Shown: piece by piece, positions 43,443 to 51,754 of the stretch
How the letters are laid out: every line of letters begins with the position of its first letter
Numbering within the stretch: position 1 is the stretch's first letter
NCBI RefSeq assembly: GCF_036227125.1
Contig: NZ_CP109435.1
Coordinates: 3,782,001-3,846,000 of the forward strand
Direction of reading: 5' to 3'
Origin: Streptomyces sp. NBC_01485
GTDB lineage: Bacteria > Actinomycetota > Actinomycetes > Streptomycetales > Streptomycetaceae
Length of the DNA stretch: 64,000 nt
Program-made: the position numbers and the translations under genes
Notes under the pieces: model-generated
Told to the model about the DNA's origin: nothing
Database searches by the model: none
The model's input: the letters and a program-made list of their open reading frames with translations, nothing else

Positions 43443-43461
43443 TTGTTCCAGTCCGGAACAA
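43443..43461. promoter_or_regulatory. Candidate operator before eno
   Basis: TTGTTCC-AGTCC-GGAACAA is a perfect 7-bp inverted repeat with a 5-bp spacer, 141 bp before the eno start codon. Regulator unknown. Confidence 0.45.
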
Positions 43462-43585
43462 AGGGGATGGCCGAGAAAGACGGACGGGACATGTCGAACA
43501 GGCGACATCGGGATATCGGCATATCGGGATATGCAGAACAGTCGGCATCTCGGAACAGGCGGCATGCCGGGCGGGCAAAGAGAAA

Positions 43586-43627
43586 CCCCGCTCCGGTGCG
43601 TACGGGGGAACACGCACCGGAGCGGGG
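43586..43627 (-). terminator. Rpf gene terminator
   Basis: Perfect 16-bp stem CCCCGCTCCGGTGCGT / ACGCACCGGAGCGGGG with a 10-nt loop, 90 bp after the stop of the LysM/Rpf gene. Confidence 0.75.
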
Positions 43628-43717
43628 GCCCCGTGGGGACGGGGGGTGACCCTCACGAGGTCTTCAGTGTGCCGACCTGGGTTGTGAGGGCGCTGTGGCT
43701 TCTCTGGGAGCCGGTTG

Positions 43718-44452
43718 TCACTTCAGGTGGAGCTGCTGGCCCGGGAAGATGAGGTCGGCGTCGTCGACGATGTCCTTGTTCAGCTCGAACAGCTTCTGCC
43801 AGCCGCCCTCGACCTTGTGCTTCTCGGCGATGGAGCTGAGGGTGTCGCCCTTGACGACCTTGTACTCGCCGTCGCCCTTCTCGACCTTCTGGCCGGTCGG
43901 GGTGGTGACCGTCTTGGCGGCGGCCGGACGGTCGGTCGAGCGGGTGGCGCTCTGCTGCTCGGTCGAACGGGTGCCGGCGCTGCTGTCCGAGCTCTCCGAA
44001 GAGCCGGAGCTGCTGGAACCGCTGGAGCCGTTCGAGCTGCTCGACGAGGACGAGTCGGAGGAGCTGCCGCCGCTGTAGGCGGCGCCGGACAGGCCGGTGC
44101 CGCAGACCGGCCAGGCGCCCTTGCCCTGGCCCGCGAGGACCTTCTCGCCGATGGCTATCTGCTGGGACTTGCCGGCCTGGTCGGCGGTGGAGGCGTAGGC
44201 GGTGCCGCCGTACGCGGCCCAGGTGGAGGCGGAGAACTGCAGGCCGCCGTAGTAGCCGTTGCCGGTGTTGATGGACCAGTTGCCGCCGGACTCGCACTGG
44301 GCGACGGTGTCCCACTCGGAGGCGGTGGCGGCGGAGGCGTTGCCCGCCACCATCAGCGGGGCGGCGATGGCGACGCCGGTCACGCCGGCCATGGCGGCGA
44401 CGCGGGTGGCTTTGGACGGACGGCGGTGCTTGCCCTTACCGGAAAACAGCAT
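43718..44452 (-). CDS. rpfA: Resuscitation-promoting factor (Rpf) with LysM, riboswitch-controlled
   Basis: A 244-residue secreted muralytic enzyme. The signal peptide ends near AGNASAA (about 38). The Rpf lysozyme-like domain (ATASEWDTVAQCESGGNWSI, with Glu of CESGG as the catalytic acid, to about 115) is followed by a Ser/Gly/Thr linker. A C-terminal LysM domain (YKVVKGDTLSSIAEKHKV) binds peptidoglycan. It cleaves cell wall during germination and growth. A ydaO-type riboswitch occupies its leader, so c-di-AMP probably reduces expression. Start MLFSGKGKHRRP behind GGGGA. Confidence 0.9.
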   Translation of the reverse strand: MLFSGKGKHRRPSKATRVAAMAGVTGVAIAAPLMVAGNASAATASEWDTVAQCESGGNWSINTGNGYYGGLQFSASTWAAYGGTAYASTADQAGKSQQIAIGEKVLAGQGKGAWPVCGTGLSGAAYSGGSSSDSSSSSSSNGSSGSSSSGSSESSDSSAGTRSTEQQSATRSTDRPAAAKTVTTPTGQKVEKGDGEYKVVKGDTLSSIAEKHKVEGGWQKLFELNKDIVDDADLIFPGQQLHLK

Positions 44453-44468
44453 GGTGGATCCCCTCACC

Positions 44469-44670
44469 GACGCCTACGAGGTGAGCTGTCGGGTTCGGGC
44501 CGGTTGAGTTGCCCGGCCGCGCTCTCGCTTTCACGAGGCACGGCTTCACCCCAAGCCACTCCGGTCAACTGCCCGGTGCGGCACTTACCTTGGGTCCCCC
44601 GCTCCTGCCTACGGCGCTTGACGCGACGACTGTTCCCGGGGCGCCGCTGGCAGGATTCGGCGTTGCGACG
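44469..44670 (-). ncRNA. ydaO-type c-di-AMP riboswitch
   Basis: Read on the minus strand, the conserved blocks occur in order: AACGCCGAATCCTGCCAG, GTAGGCAGGAGCGGGGGACC, CTTGGGGTGAAGCC, GGCCGGGCAACTCAACCGG, CCGAACCCGACAGCTCACCT and CGTAGGCG. These match the ydaO/yuaA class, which senses c-di-AMP and in Streptomyces is known to govern rpfA. It ends 17 bp before the Rpf start codon. Limits are approximate. Confidence 0.88.
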
Positions 44671-44834
44671 GCCGGGGCTCGGGTTGCCGAGCGGCCTCGA
44701 CCGTAGACACGCGATCGGCCGAATTCCAAAGACGATCAGGGCTTCTGAGACTCATCCCACACTTTCACCAAACCGGACATTCGGCGCGAAGCGTGACGCG
44801 AACTCCCGCTGTTTTTCTTGGGCTTTGCGCCCTA

Positions 44835-45983
44835 TTAAACCCCTGTGTCGAGGGTCTGACCGGGGACGATGTCGCTCGGGTCGGCGCCGATGAGGTCCTG
44901 GTTCTCGGCGTAGAGGGCGCGCCACCCGCCGTCGAGGCCAAGGGAGTCGGCGATGGAGACGAGGGAGTCGCCGGCCTGGACGACGTAGGTGGCCGCGGCA
45001 TGCCGACCGGTGGAGGCGGCCGCGACATCGGTGCCGTCCGCGCCGCCGGCGGGGGCGGCGGGGGCGGTGGGGGCGGTGGGGGCGGCGGGGGCGGCGGGGG
45101 CGGTGGGGGCGGTGGCGCGCTTGGTCGTGACCTTGGCGGCGGCCTCGGCAGCGGTCTCGTCGGCGGTGACGCCACGATGACGGCCGGAGCCGAGGGTGCT
45201 GGTGTCGACAAGGCTCCAAGAGCCCACATCCTGGAGCGCCTTGTCCGAGTCATCCCGATTTGGGGTGACTGTGGGCGAGCTGTCGGAACCCTGCGCGTCA
45301 CCCTTGCCGACGGAGCCGCCCTCACCGGCGGAGGAAGAGGGCGAGGAAGGCGAAGGAGATGAGGGGGACGAAGGGGACCTAGATGGCGAACTCGATGAAT
45401 CACCGGACGAGTCGGATGATCCGGAGGATTCGGTCGAACCGTCGTCGCCACCCGAAGAGTTCGAGGAGCCCGAGGAGTCGGACGAGTCGGATGATCCGGA
45501 GGAGCCTGACGAGCCGGATGACTCCTTGGACAGGTCGGACAATCCGGAGGATATGGACGAGTCGGACGAGTTGTCCGCCACGCCGGTGTCCACGTTCAGC
45601 GCGCCGTTCTGCTGGGTGAGCCCGGAGGTCAGCCCACAGGTGCCCCAGGCGCCGATGTTCTCGGCGGCGAGCAGCTTCTGCGCCACGGCGATCTGCTGGT
45701 TGCGGCTGGCCAGGTCGGGGCTCGCCGCGTAGTCGAGCCCGCCGTACGTCTCCCACTGCTTCTGGGTGAGGCTCAGGCCGCCGTACTCGCCGTCGCCCTT
45801 GTTGGCGCTCCACGAGCTGCCGGTCTCGCACTGCGCCACCTTGTCCCACACCGTGCCGTCGGCGGCGCTCGCGCCGGAGGCGGCGAGCAGCGGGATGGCG
45901 ATGGCGGAGCCGGTCACTCCTGCCGCGACGAGGAGGGCCGGGGCCTGACGGGGGCGACGGTGACGACCGTTCCCGGAGAGCAT
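44835..45983 (-). CDS. Second Rpf protein with long Ser-rich linker and LysM
   Basis: A 382-residue secreted protein. The signal peptide ends near SGASAA (about 41). The Rpf domain (DGTVWDKVAQCETGSSWSAN, Glu of CETGS) runs to about 120. A 150-residue Ser/Asp/Gly/Pro-rich linker and an Ala-Pro-Thr stretch lead to the C-terminal LysM (YVVQAGDSLVSIADSLGL). No ydaO motif was seen in its leader, unlike its neighbour. The promoter region has the palindrome ACTTGT-C-ACAAGT at 46072-46084. Start MLSGNGRHRRP behind AGAAAGG. Confidence 0.88.
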   Translation of the reverse strand: MLSGNGRHRRPRQAPALLVAAGVTGSAIAIPLLAASGASAADGTVWDKVAQCETGSSWSANKGDGEYGGLSLTQKQWETYGGLDYAASPDLASRNQQIAVAQKLLAAENIGAWGTCGLTSGLTQQNGALNVDTGVADNSSDSSISSGLSDLSKESSGSSGSSGSSDSSDSSGSSNSSGGDDGSTESSGSSDSSGDSSSSPSRSPSSPSSPSPSSPSSSAGEGGSVGKGDAQGSDSSPTVTPNRDDSDKALQDVGSWSLVDTSTLGSGRHRGVTADETAAEAAAKVTTKRATAPTAPAAPAAPTAPTAPAAPAGGADGTDVAAASTGRHAAATYVVQAGDSLVSIADSLGLDGGWRALYAENQDLIGADPSDIVPGQTLDTGV

Positions 45984-46199
45984 GCGAGGGCCTTTCTCTG
46001 GACAGCGGTGACCGGCGCGACCAGTGGAACCGAGGCGTCGCGCTGACGAGTGAACGTATCGGCACACGATCACTTGTCACAAGTTAATGCCGCGCAGATC
46101 ACGTGAAGATCACAAAGTTGAGGGCCGGTCACCTTCCATCCCCCGAATGGTCACACCCCGGCTGACAAGCGATCAGATGTGCGATCAGATACACACCCG

Positions 46200-47519
46200 T
46201 TATGGACCAGATTGCTCCGGAGTGAACTCGACCGGCAACGTCCGCAGGCCGCGCATGATGAGCCCGCCGCGCCACCTCAAGTCGGCCGGGTCCGCCGCCA
46301 GTCGGAGGTCGGGCAGCCGGGTGAGGAGGGTGGCCAGCGCGGTCTGGCCCTCCAGGCGGGCCAGCGGGGCGCCCAGGCAGTAGTGGATGCCGTGGCCGTA
46401 GCCGAGGTGCTGGTTGTCGCGGCGGGAGAGGTCGAGCGCGTCGGGGTCCGTGAAGCGGGCCGGGTCGCGGTCGGCGGCCGCCAGGACGACGAGGACGGGG
46501 TCGCCGGGCGCGATGTCCTGCCCGCCGATGGTGAGCGGCTCGGTCGCGAACCGCCAGGTGGCGAGCTCCACGGGACCGTCGTAGCGCAGGAGCTCCTCGA
46601 CGCCGGTTTCGAGGAGGGTGCGGTCGCCGCCGTCCTCGGTGAGTGACCGCTGAAGGCGTTCGCGCTGCTCGGGGTGGGTGAGGAGGGCGTAGGTGCCGTT
46701 GCCGATGAGGTTGACCGTCGTCTCGAAGCCGGCGAACAGGAGGATGAAGGCCATGGCGGCGGCCTCGTTCTCGGTGAGGTGCTCGCCGTGGTCGGAGGCG
46801 CGGATGAGGCCGGAGATGAGGTCCTCGCCGGGGGCCGGGTCGGCGGGGAGCTCCGCACGCTTGCGGTGGATGAGCTCCAGCAGATAGCCGCGCATCTTCT
46901 TCACCGACCGCGCGACCCCGCCACGCGGTCCCCCGCCGTGCCGGATCATCATCCCGGCCCAGTCACGGAAGTCGTCCTGGTCCTCGCGCGGGACGCCCAG
47001 GAGGTCGCAGATCGCGTAGATGGGGAGCGGGAACGCGAAGTCGTGGATGAGGTCGGCCTCGCCCTCGGCGGCGAACCGGTCGATGAGCCGGTCCGTCAGT
47101 TCCTGGACGCGGGACTCGAACTCGGCGACGCGGCGCGGTGTGAACGCCTTGCTGACGAGCCGTCGCAACCGGGTGTGGTCCGGCGGGTCGATGTTCAGCA
47201 GATGCGTCATCAGCTCGGCCTTGCGCTCACCGGGGATGCCGGTCTTGCCCTTGGCGTGCGCGGGCTCGTCGTGGTGGGCGGGGTTCTTGGAGAGCCGCTG
47301 GTCGGCCAGGGCCTGTTTCGCGTCGGCGTAACGCGTGACCAACCAGGCCTCGACCCCGCTGGGCAGCCGGGTGCGGTGCACGGGCGCGTGCTCGCGCAGC
47401 CAGGCGTAGGCGGGGTAGGGGTCGGTGGCGAACTCCCAGGTGAAGAGGTCGGGGGCGGGCGGGGTATCGGCCGGCGCGTCAGTCGGGGGATGGGTCGGGG
47501 AGTGGGGCTGGTTGGTCAC
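46200..47519 (-). CDS. Cytochrome P450
   Basis: A 439-residue bacterial P450. The I-helix FAGFETTVN, the ExxR motif in EELLR, and the heme ligand loop YGHGIHYCLGAPLARLEG (Cys thiolate) are present. The family's Phe before Gly is Tyr (GYGHG). The GTG start overlaps the stop of the upstream STAND-like gene (GTGA), an uncommon partnership. No ferredoxin is adjacent. Substrate unknown. Confidence 0.9.
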   Translation of the reverse strand: MTNQPHSPTHPPTDAPADTPPAPDLFTWEFATDPYPAYAWLREHAPVHRTRLPSGVEAWLVTRYADAKQALADQRLSKNPAHHDEPAHAKGKTGIPGERKAELMTHLLNIDPPDHTRLRRLVSKAFTPRRVAEFESRVQELTDRLIDRFAAEGEADLIHDFAFPLPIYAICDLLGVPREDQDDFRDWAGMMIRHGGGPRGGVARSVKKMRGYLLELIHRKRAELPADPAPGEDLISGLIRASDHGEHLTENEAAAMAFILLFAGFETTVNLIGNGTYALLTHPEQRERLQRSLTEDGGDRTLLETGVEELLRYDGPVELATWRFATEPLTIGGQDIAPGDPVLVVLAAADRDPARFTDPDALDLSRRDNQHLGYGHGIHYCLGAPLARLEGQTALATLLTRLPDLRLAADPADLRWRGGLIMRGLRTLPVEFTPEQSGP

Positions 47520-49627
47520 TCGTCGACGGTAGCGGGGTTCTCGCCGAGCCCCTTCGCCGCGAGGGCCTTCTTGGCGGCGGGGTGCCCCATGTCGGCGGCT
47601 TTGCGCAGCCAGAGGGCGGCTTCGGCGGGGTTGTTCTGCTTTTCGAGGAGGAGGGCCAGGCGGTAGGGGGCGTACGCGTCGCCGTTCGCGTACCCCTGCT
47701 CGTAGTCCTTGCGGGCCTGCTCCACCAGCCCCATCTTCTCCAGTACGGCGCCGTGGTGGGCGGCGTCCAGCGGGTGGCCGTCGGAGAAGTAGTTCTCGGC
47801 ATCGTCCAGGGTCTGCCGTGGCTTCTGAGCGTCGTTCAGCAGACGGGCCGCCTCCTTGTCGCCCGCGGCGGTCGCACGGGCGAGCAGCACCTCGGCGACT
47901 TCGGTCTCGTGGCACAACAGGAAGAAGACAGCCGCGCTGCGGGCGACCGGCGCGTACCCCTGCACCTCTGCCTCCGCGTAGTAGTGCGACGCCCGGCTCA
48001 GGTCACCCCGCCCGAGCAGCAGATCGCCCAGCCGGTGTGCCGCGGCCATGTCGCCCCCGAGCTCGGCCTTGCGCAGCGCCTGTTCGGCCAGCGCCAAGTG
48101 GGCCTCGGCGATCAGCCTCATCTCCTGGCCTCCCGGTTTGCCCTCCGCCGCCGCCCGCAGATACGGCAGCGCCTGTTCCGCTTCTCCCCTCCTCAGCAGC
48201 AGCTCACCGAGCCGCCCGGACAGTTCCTCCTTGCCCGCGTCCACGGCCTTGCGGAACCAGTCCAGGGCCGTGGCCTCGTCCTCGGCGTCCTCGGCGAGCA
48301 GGCCGAGCATGTGCATCGCCTCCGCGTCGCCGGCCTCCGCGCGGACCGCGAAGACGGCGTGCGCGGTCGCCCGTACGGTGCCGTGCACCTCGGAGTCGTA
48401 CCCCGTGCCGGCCAGTGCGCAGCGCCAGACGGCTGCCGGGACTCCCTTCCCCGACGAGGCTCGCTCGGCGTCGGCGACGAGTGAGCCGTACGCTCGCCAG
48501 GTCTCGTCGCTGTCCCCCACTCGGTGCGGTGCCCCGGGCACCAGTAGCCCGGTCACCCCGTGCTGCGGTCGGGCGGCCCAGTCCAGCGCCTCCTGGAACG
48601 CCTGCCGTTCCGCCCGCGCCGCCGGCTGCCGTGCCGCGTAACACTGGCAGGCCTCGTGGAGGAGCTGTCGGGGGATGTCCCCGGTGACTCCGCAGCGGGC
48701 CAGGTCCGTCGCCGCCCGGATCAGCAGATGCCCGTACAGGTGGCGGCTGTTGGAGAGCCCGGAGCGGTGCCACAGTTCCCAGAGTTCCGAGCCGATGGCC
48801 AGGTACTGGGTGACTCCCGTCGCGCCGCGCCGCTGCTCGGCCTCGTCGAGCCGGGCGTCGAACTCGGTGGAGAGCCGGCCCAGTTCCTGGCGGCTCCACC
48901 GGGAACTCACCCGCTCCGACCCGGCCAGCCTGAGCACCTGGGACGCCGCTCCCCGCGCGAACCGGTGCTCCTCGTACGCCTCGTCGCTCATCGTGGCCAC
49001 CACCGGGACGCCCAGCGCCTTCAGCTCGGTCAGCAGGCCCCGGGTCAGACCGTGCTCGCCGAGGTGGTTCTCCAACTCGTCCAGCCACAGCACGTACGTG
49101 CCACCCCGGCCGCGCAGCAGGGCGGGCAGTCCGCGCAGGTCCGTGCCGGGGTCGGGCGCGTACACCCGGGTGCGCGGGGCCGCGTCCCGGACGACGGCGG
49201 CCCATGCCGTCCTCGACTTGCCGGTGAGCGGTCCGCCCGTGATCACCAGCAGCCCACCCTGCGCGATCCGGCCGCGCAGCCGCTCGTCGATGTCACGGGG
49301 GACGTACGGCGGCAGCCCGGGGTCCCCGAAGTGCCGCCCGGTGGGCCGCACGCCGAGCGTCACCGGATCGGCGCCCTCCACCTCTGGCCAACTACCGGGG
49401 TCGGGCACCATGAAGACGCCGGGCGGCGAGGCGTAGGTGGTGTGGTTGAGGACGCCCACGGCGAGGCCGTGATACTCCCCGCCGTAGAAGCCGATGGTGT
49501 CGCCGGGAGGAAGCCGGGGGACGGCCTCGGGCACTGCCGCTGCCGCAGCCTCCGTCTCCGCCTCAAGCGCCTCCGCAGCCCTGGAGGCCAGCGCTTCCAG
49601 CTCGTCCGACCCGTCTTGCCTGCCCAT
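47516..49627 (-). CDS. STAND-like P-loop NTPase with TPR/Sel1 repeats
   Basis: A 703-residue protein. Walker A is GGPLTGKS (131-138) and Walker B YVLWLDEL (178-185). A helical middle (about 220-380) precedes a C-terminal array of Sel1/TPR-like repeats (GDAEAMHMLGLLAEDAEDEA and EAALWLRKAADMGHPAAKKA among them). An N-terminal small beta domain precedes the NTPase. This layout is that of signalling or defence ATPases, in which the repeats sense and the NTPase switches. No effector domain is visible; the translationally coupled P450 is the only candidate partner. Confidence 0.7.
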   Translation of the reverse strand: MGRQDGSDELEALASRAAEALEAETEAAAAAVPEAVPRLPPGDTIGFYGGEYHGLAVGVLNHTTYASPPGVFMVPDPGSWPEVEGADPVTLGVRPTGRHFGDPGLPPYVPRDIDERLRGRIAQGGLLVITGGPLTGKSRTAWAAVVRDAAPRTRVYAPDPGTDLRGLPALLRGRGGTYVLWLDELENHLGEHGLTRGLLTELKALGVPVVATMSDEAYEEHRFARGAASQVLRLAGSERVSSRWSRQELGRLSTEFDARLDEAEQRRGATGVTQYLAIGSELWELWHRSGLSNSRHLYGHLLIRAATDLARCGVTGDIPRQLLHEACQCYAARQPAARAERQAFQEALDWAARPQHGVTGLLVPGAPHRVGDSDETWRAYGSLVADAERASSGKGVPAAVWRCALAGTGYDSEVHGTVRATAHAVFAVRAEAGDAEAMHMLGLLAEDAEDEATALDWFRKAVDAGKEELSGRLGELLLRRGEAEQALPYLRAAAEGKPGGQEMRLIAEAHLALAEQALRKAELGGDMAAAHRLGDLLLGRGDLSRASHYYAEAEVQGYAPVARSAAVFFLLCHETEVAEVLLARATAAGDKEAARLLNDAQKPRQTLDDAENYFSDGHPLDAAHHGAVLEKMGLVEQARKDYEQGYANGDAYAPYRLALLLEKQNNPAEAALWLRKAADMGHPAAKKALAAKGLGENPATVDE

Positions 49628-49670
49628 ACCAGCCCCCCGCGCCCCGCAGCCAGCTCAGGAGGCCACCGTA

Positions 49671-50741
49671 CTAACCCACCACCCCTTCGGTCGCCCGGAT
49701 CGCGTCCCGGTAGGCACGGGCCGCCGCCCGCAGAGCCGCCTCCGGGTCCACGCCCTCCGCTTCGGCCCGGGCGGCGAGGGCCAGCAGCTCGTAGCCGATG
49801 CCCTCGACACCTATGCCGCCCTCAGCTCCGCTGCCCTCGGCCGTCGGCAGTGGTACGTCCAGGCCCGCCGTCCGGGCGCGTGCGGCCAGTTTCGCGGCGA
49901 GGGCCAGGCCGGGCTGGTGGAGGGGGACGCCGTCCGTGACCGACTCCCGTCGCTTCTCGACCGCCTTCATGCGCAGCCACTGCTTCCTCACCTCTTCCGG
50001 GGTCGTGGCCGTGGCGTCGCCGAAGACATGGGGGTGCCGGTGGATGAGCTTGGCGACGATCGTGCCCGCGACGTCGTCGACGGAGAACGGTGACTCCTCG
50101 TCCTCCTCGGCGATCCGGGCGTGGAAGACGACCTGGAGCAGGACGTCGCCCAGTTCCTCGCGGAGTTCGTCGCGGTCGCCGGCCTCTATCGCCTCGACCA
50201 GTTCGTACGACTCCTCCACCGCGTATTTCGCCAGGCCCTTGTGGGTCTGCTGGGAGGACCACGGGCACTCGGCGCGGATGCGGTCCATGACCTGGACGAG
50301 GTCGAGGAGCCGGGCACCGGGGAGGTCGTAGGAGGCGGGGAGGAGTTCCAGCTCGGGCATCGACACGCGGCCGGAGCCCGCCAGCCGGGCCAGGCCGTCG
50401 GTGAGGGCCGGCTCGCCCTCGCCGGTGGCCACGACCACGACCGTGCGGCCGTCGGCGCAGGCGGCGACCAGTTCCTCGGCGGTCGGGGAGGTCTCCTCGA
50501 CCGCTGTGCCCGCGTCCCGTAGATAGGGCAGCTGCGGATGCGCGCCGTCCGCGCACAGCACCCGGTCCGCCGTGCGCAGGACCTGCCAGGCGGGCCAGGA
50601 CAGCAGACCGGGGGCGACGCGGTGACTGGTGGTGAGCAGGACGATGCGGCCGGGGACGAAGGTGCCTTCGGCGTCGGCGGGGCCGTTGGCTACGCCGACT
50701 ACGCCGGATGCGCCAGATGCACTGGCTTCGCTGGATGCGTT
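49671..50741 (-). CDS. mazG: Nucleoside triphosphate pyrophosphohydrolase (MazG family)
   Basis: A 356-residue protein. The N-terminal part resembles a degenerate tetrapyrrole-methylase-like domain (about 25-150). The MazG domain follows (about 150-290, MDRIRAECPWSSQQTHKGLA, then the EExxE helix EESYELVEAIEAGDRDELREE and DVLLQVVFHARIAEE). It hydrolyses NTPs to NMP and PPi as house-cleaning. GTG start at 50741 with a weak CGAGGT site. Confidence 0.85.
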   Translation of the reverse strand, partial: NASSEASASGASGVVGVANGPADAEGTFVPGRIVLLTTSHRVAPGLLSWPAWQVLRTADRVLCADGAHPQLPYLRDAGTAVEETSPTAEELVAACADGRTVVVVATGEGEPALTDGLARLAGSGRVSMPELELLPASYDLPGARLLDLVQVMDRIRAECPWSSQQTHKGLAKYAVEESYELVEAIEAGDRDELREELGDVLLQVVFHARIAEEDEESPFSVDDVAGTIVAKLIHRHPHVFGDATATTPEEVRKQWLRMKAVEKRRESVTDGVPLHQPGLALAAKLAARARTAGLDVPLPTAEGSGAEGGIGVEGIGYELLALAARAEAEGVDPEAALRAAARAYRDAIRATEGVVG

Positions 50742-50875
50742 CACACCTCGAACGTAGCCCACACCCGCCGACCGCCTCACGAGTTGTCCACAGGACCGGT
50801 AGTTAAGTCATACCGGGCCACTCGTCAGCGCCGAACCGCGCTCGTCACCGCCGTACCGTGCTGGTCAGTACCGCC

Positions 50876-50935
50876 CGTCCGGGCCGTACACGTCGGGGCC
50901 GTACCCGTCCGGGCTGTGCTCGTCCAGGCCGTACC
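50876..50935. repeat. Four 15-bp repeats just beyond the SurA-like stop codon
   Basis: Units CGTCCGGGCCGTACA, CGTCGGGGCCGTACC, CGTCCGGGCTGTGCT and CGTCCAGGCCGTACC lie head to tail. Read on the minus strand they continue the frame of the SurA-like gene as repeats of Tyr-Gly-x-Asp-x, ending at a second stop at 50865. Confidence 0.7.
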
Positions 50936-50936
50936 G

Positions 50937-51581
50937 TCACGTCGTCTGCTGCGTCGGCGCCGTCGCGATCTCGCGGACCCAGGGCGTCTTCGCGTCGACG
51001 CGGGCGACCTTCTGCTCGTCCCAAGCGCCGTAGCGCGGGTTGAGGTCGACGCCGAGGGCCTTGGACGCCTTGGACAAGGCGTTCCAGAAGGCGGGCTGGC
51101 TGGTGTTCGTGCCGAGTTCGGTGGCGAGTTTCTGGGCCTCCAGTTGGAGGCGGAGGTTCTCGTCGAGGCGCTGCGGCGGGATGCCGTACTGCTGGAGCCA
51201 CGCCGTCTCCAAGCCCTGCGCGCCGCCCGCCTGCTGTTCCAGGCCGGTCCGCATCTGCTGGACCTCCCGGCGGCTGACGGTGACGCCCGCGTCCTCGGCG
51301 GCCCGGTGCAGCACCCGGTCGAGGACCATGCCGTGCAGGGTGTCGCGGGTGAGGTTGCCGGTCTGGGCGATGACCTGCGCGTACTGCGCGTCGCCCTTGA
51401 CCGCGGAGCGCTGCGCCGTGCGCACCTCTTTCACCCGGTTCTCCAGCTGCGCGACGGTGATCCGCTGGCCGCCGACGACGGCCGCCGCGCCGGGATGCGC
51501 GTCGTTCCCGCAGGCGGTGAGGAGGGGGGCCGCCGCGATCGCGGCGGACAGCAGGAGCGCGGTGCGACGACGACGGCGGTG
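50937..51581 (-). CDS. SurA-like lipoprotein (peptidyl-prolyl isomerase N-domain)
   Basis: A 214-residue lipoprotein; the signal ends at the lipobox LLTAC (Cys near 25). The body resembles the SurA N-terminal chaperone domain (AAVVGGQRITVAQLENRVKE, VLDRVLHRAAEDAGVTVSRR). It probably acts as an extracytoplasmic folding factor; no parvulin domain is seen. Start is TTG at 51581, five bases after GGGAGG, because no ATG/GTG fits. A 23-codon in-frame Tyr-Gly-Asp-rich tail follows its stop. Confidence 0.75.
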   Translation of the reverse strand, partial: HRRRRRTALLLSAAIAAAPLLTACGNDAHPGAAAVVGGQRITVAQLENRVKEVRTAQRSAVKGDAQYAQVIAQTGNLTRDTLHGMVLDRVLHRAAEDAGVTVSRREVQQMRTGLEQQAGGAQGLETAWLQQYGIPPQRLDENLRLQLEAQKLATELGTNTSQPAFWNALSKASKALGVDLNPRYGAWDEQKVARVDAKTPWVREIATAPTQQTT

Positions 51582-51754
51582 CAAGGGAACCTCCCGGTCG
51601 GAGATTGTGCGACGGTGCACAAAGTCTTGCGGTGATCGATGGTAGGCAGTGGGACGGCTGGGGCCAACCCATTCGACCAACGATTCACCAGGACTTCGGG
51701 CACCGCCGCGCCCGGCAAGTGTTCCGGCAAGCGTTCCGGCAGCGTTTCTCCGGT

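Larger units (their letters stand above)
43303..43717. other. Region between eno and the first Rpf gene
   Basis: Contains the eno promoter region with the dyad at 43443-43461 and short near-repeats of ATATCGGGATATCGGC (about 43510-43535). The rpf terminator is at 43586-43627. No gene seen. Confidence 0.5.

Noticed and set aside
44793..45362. Plus-strand frame with a poly-glycine run
   Set aside because: Antisense of the Ala-Pro-Thr linker of the second Rpf protein.
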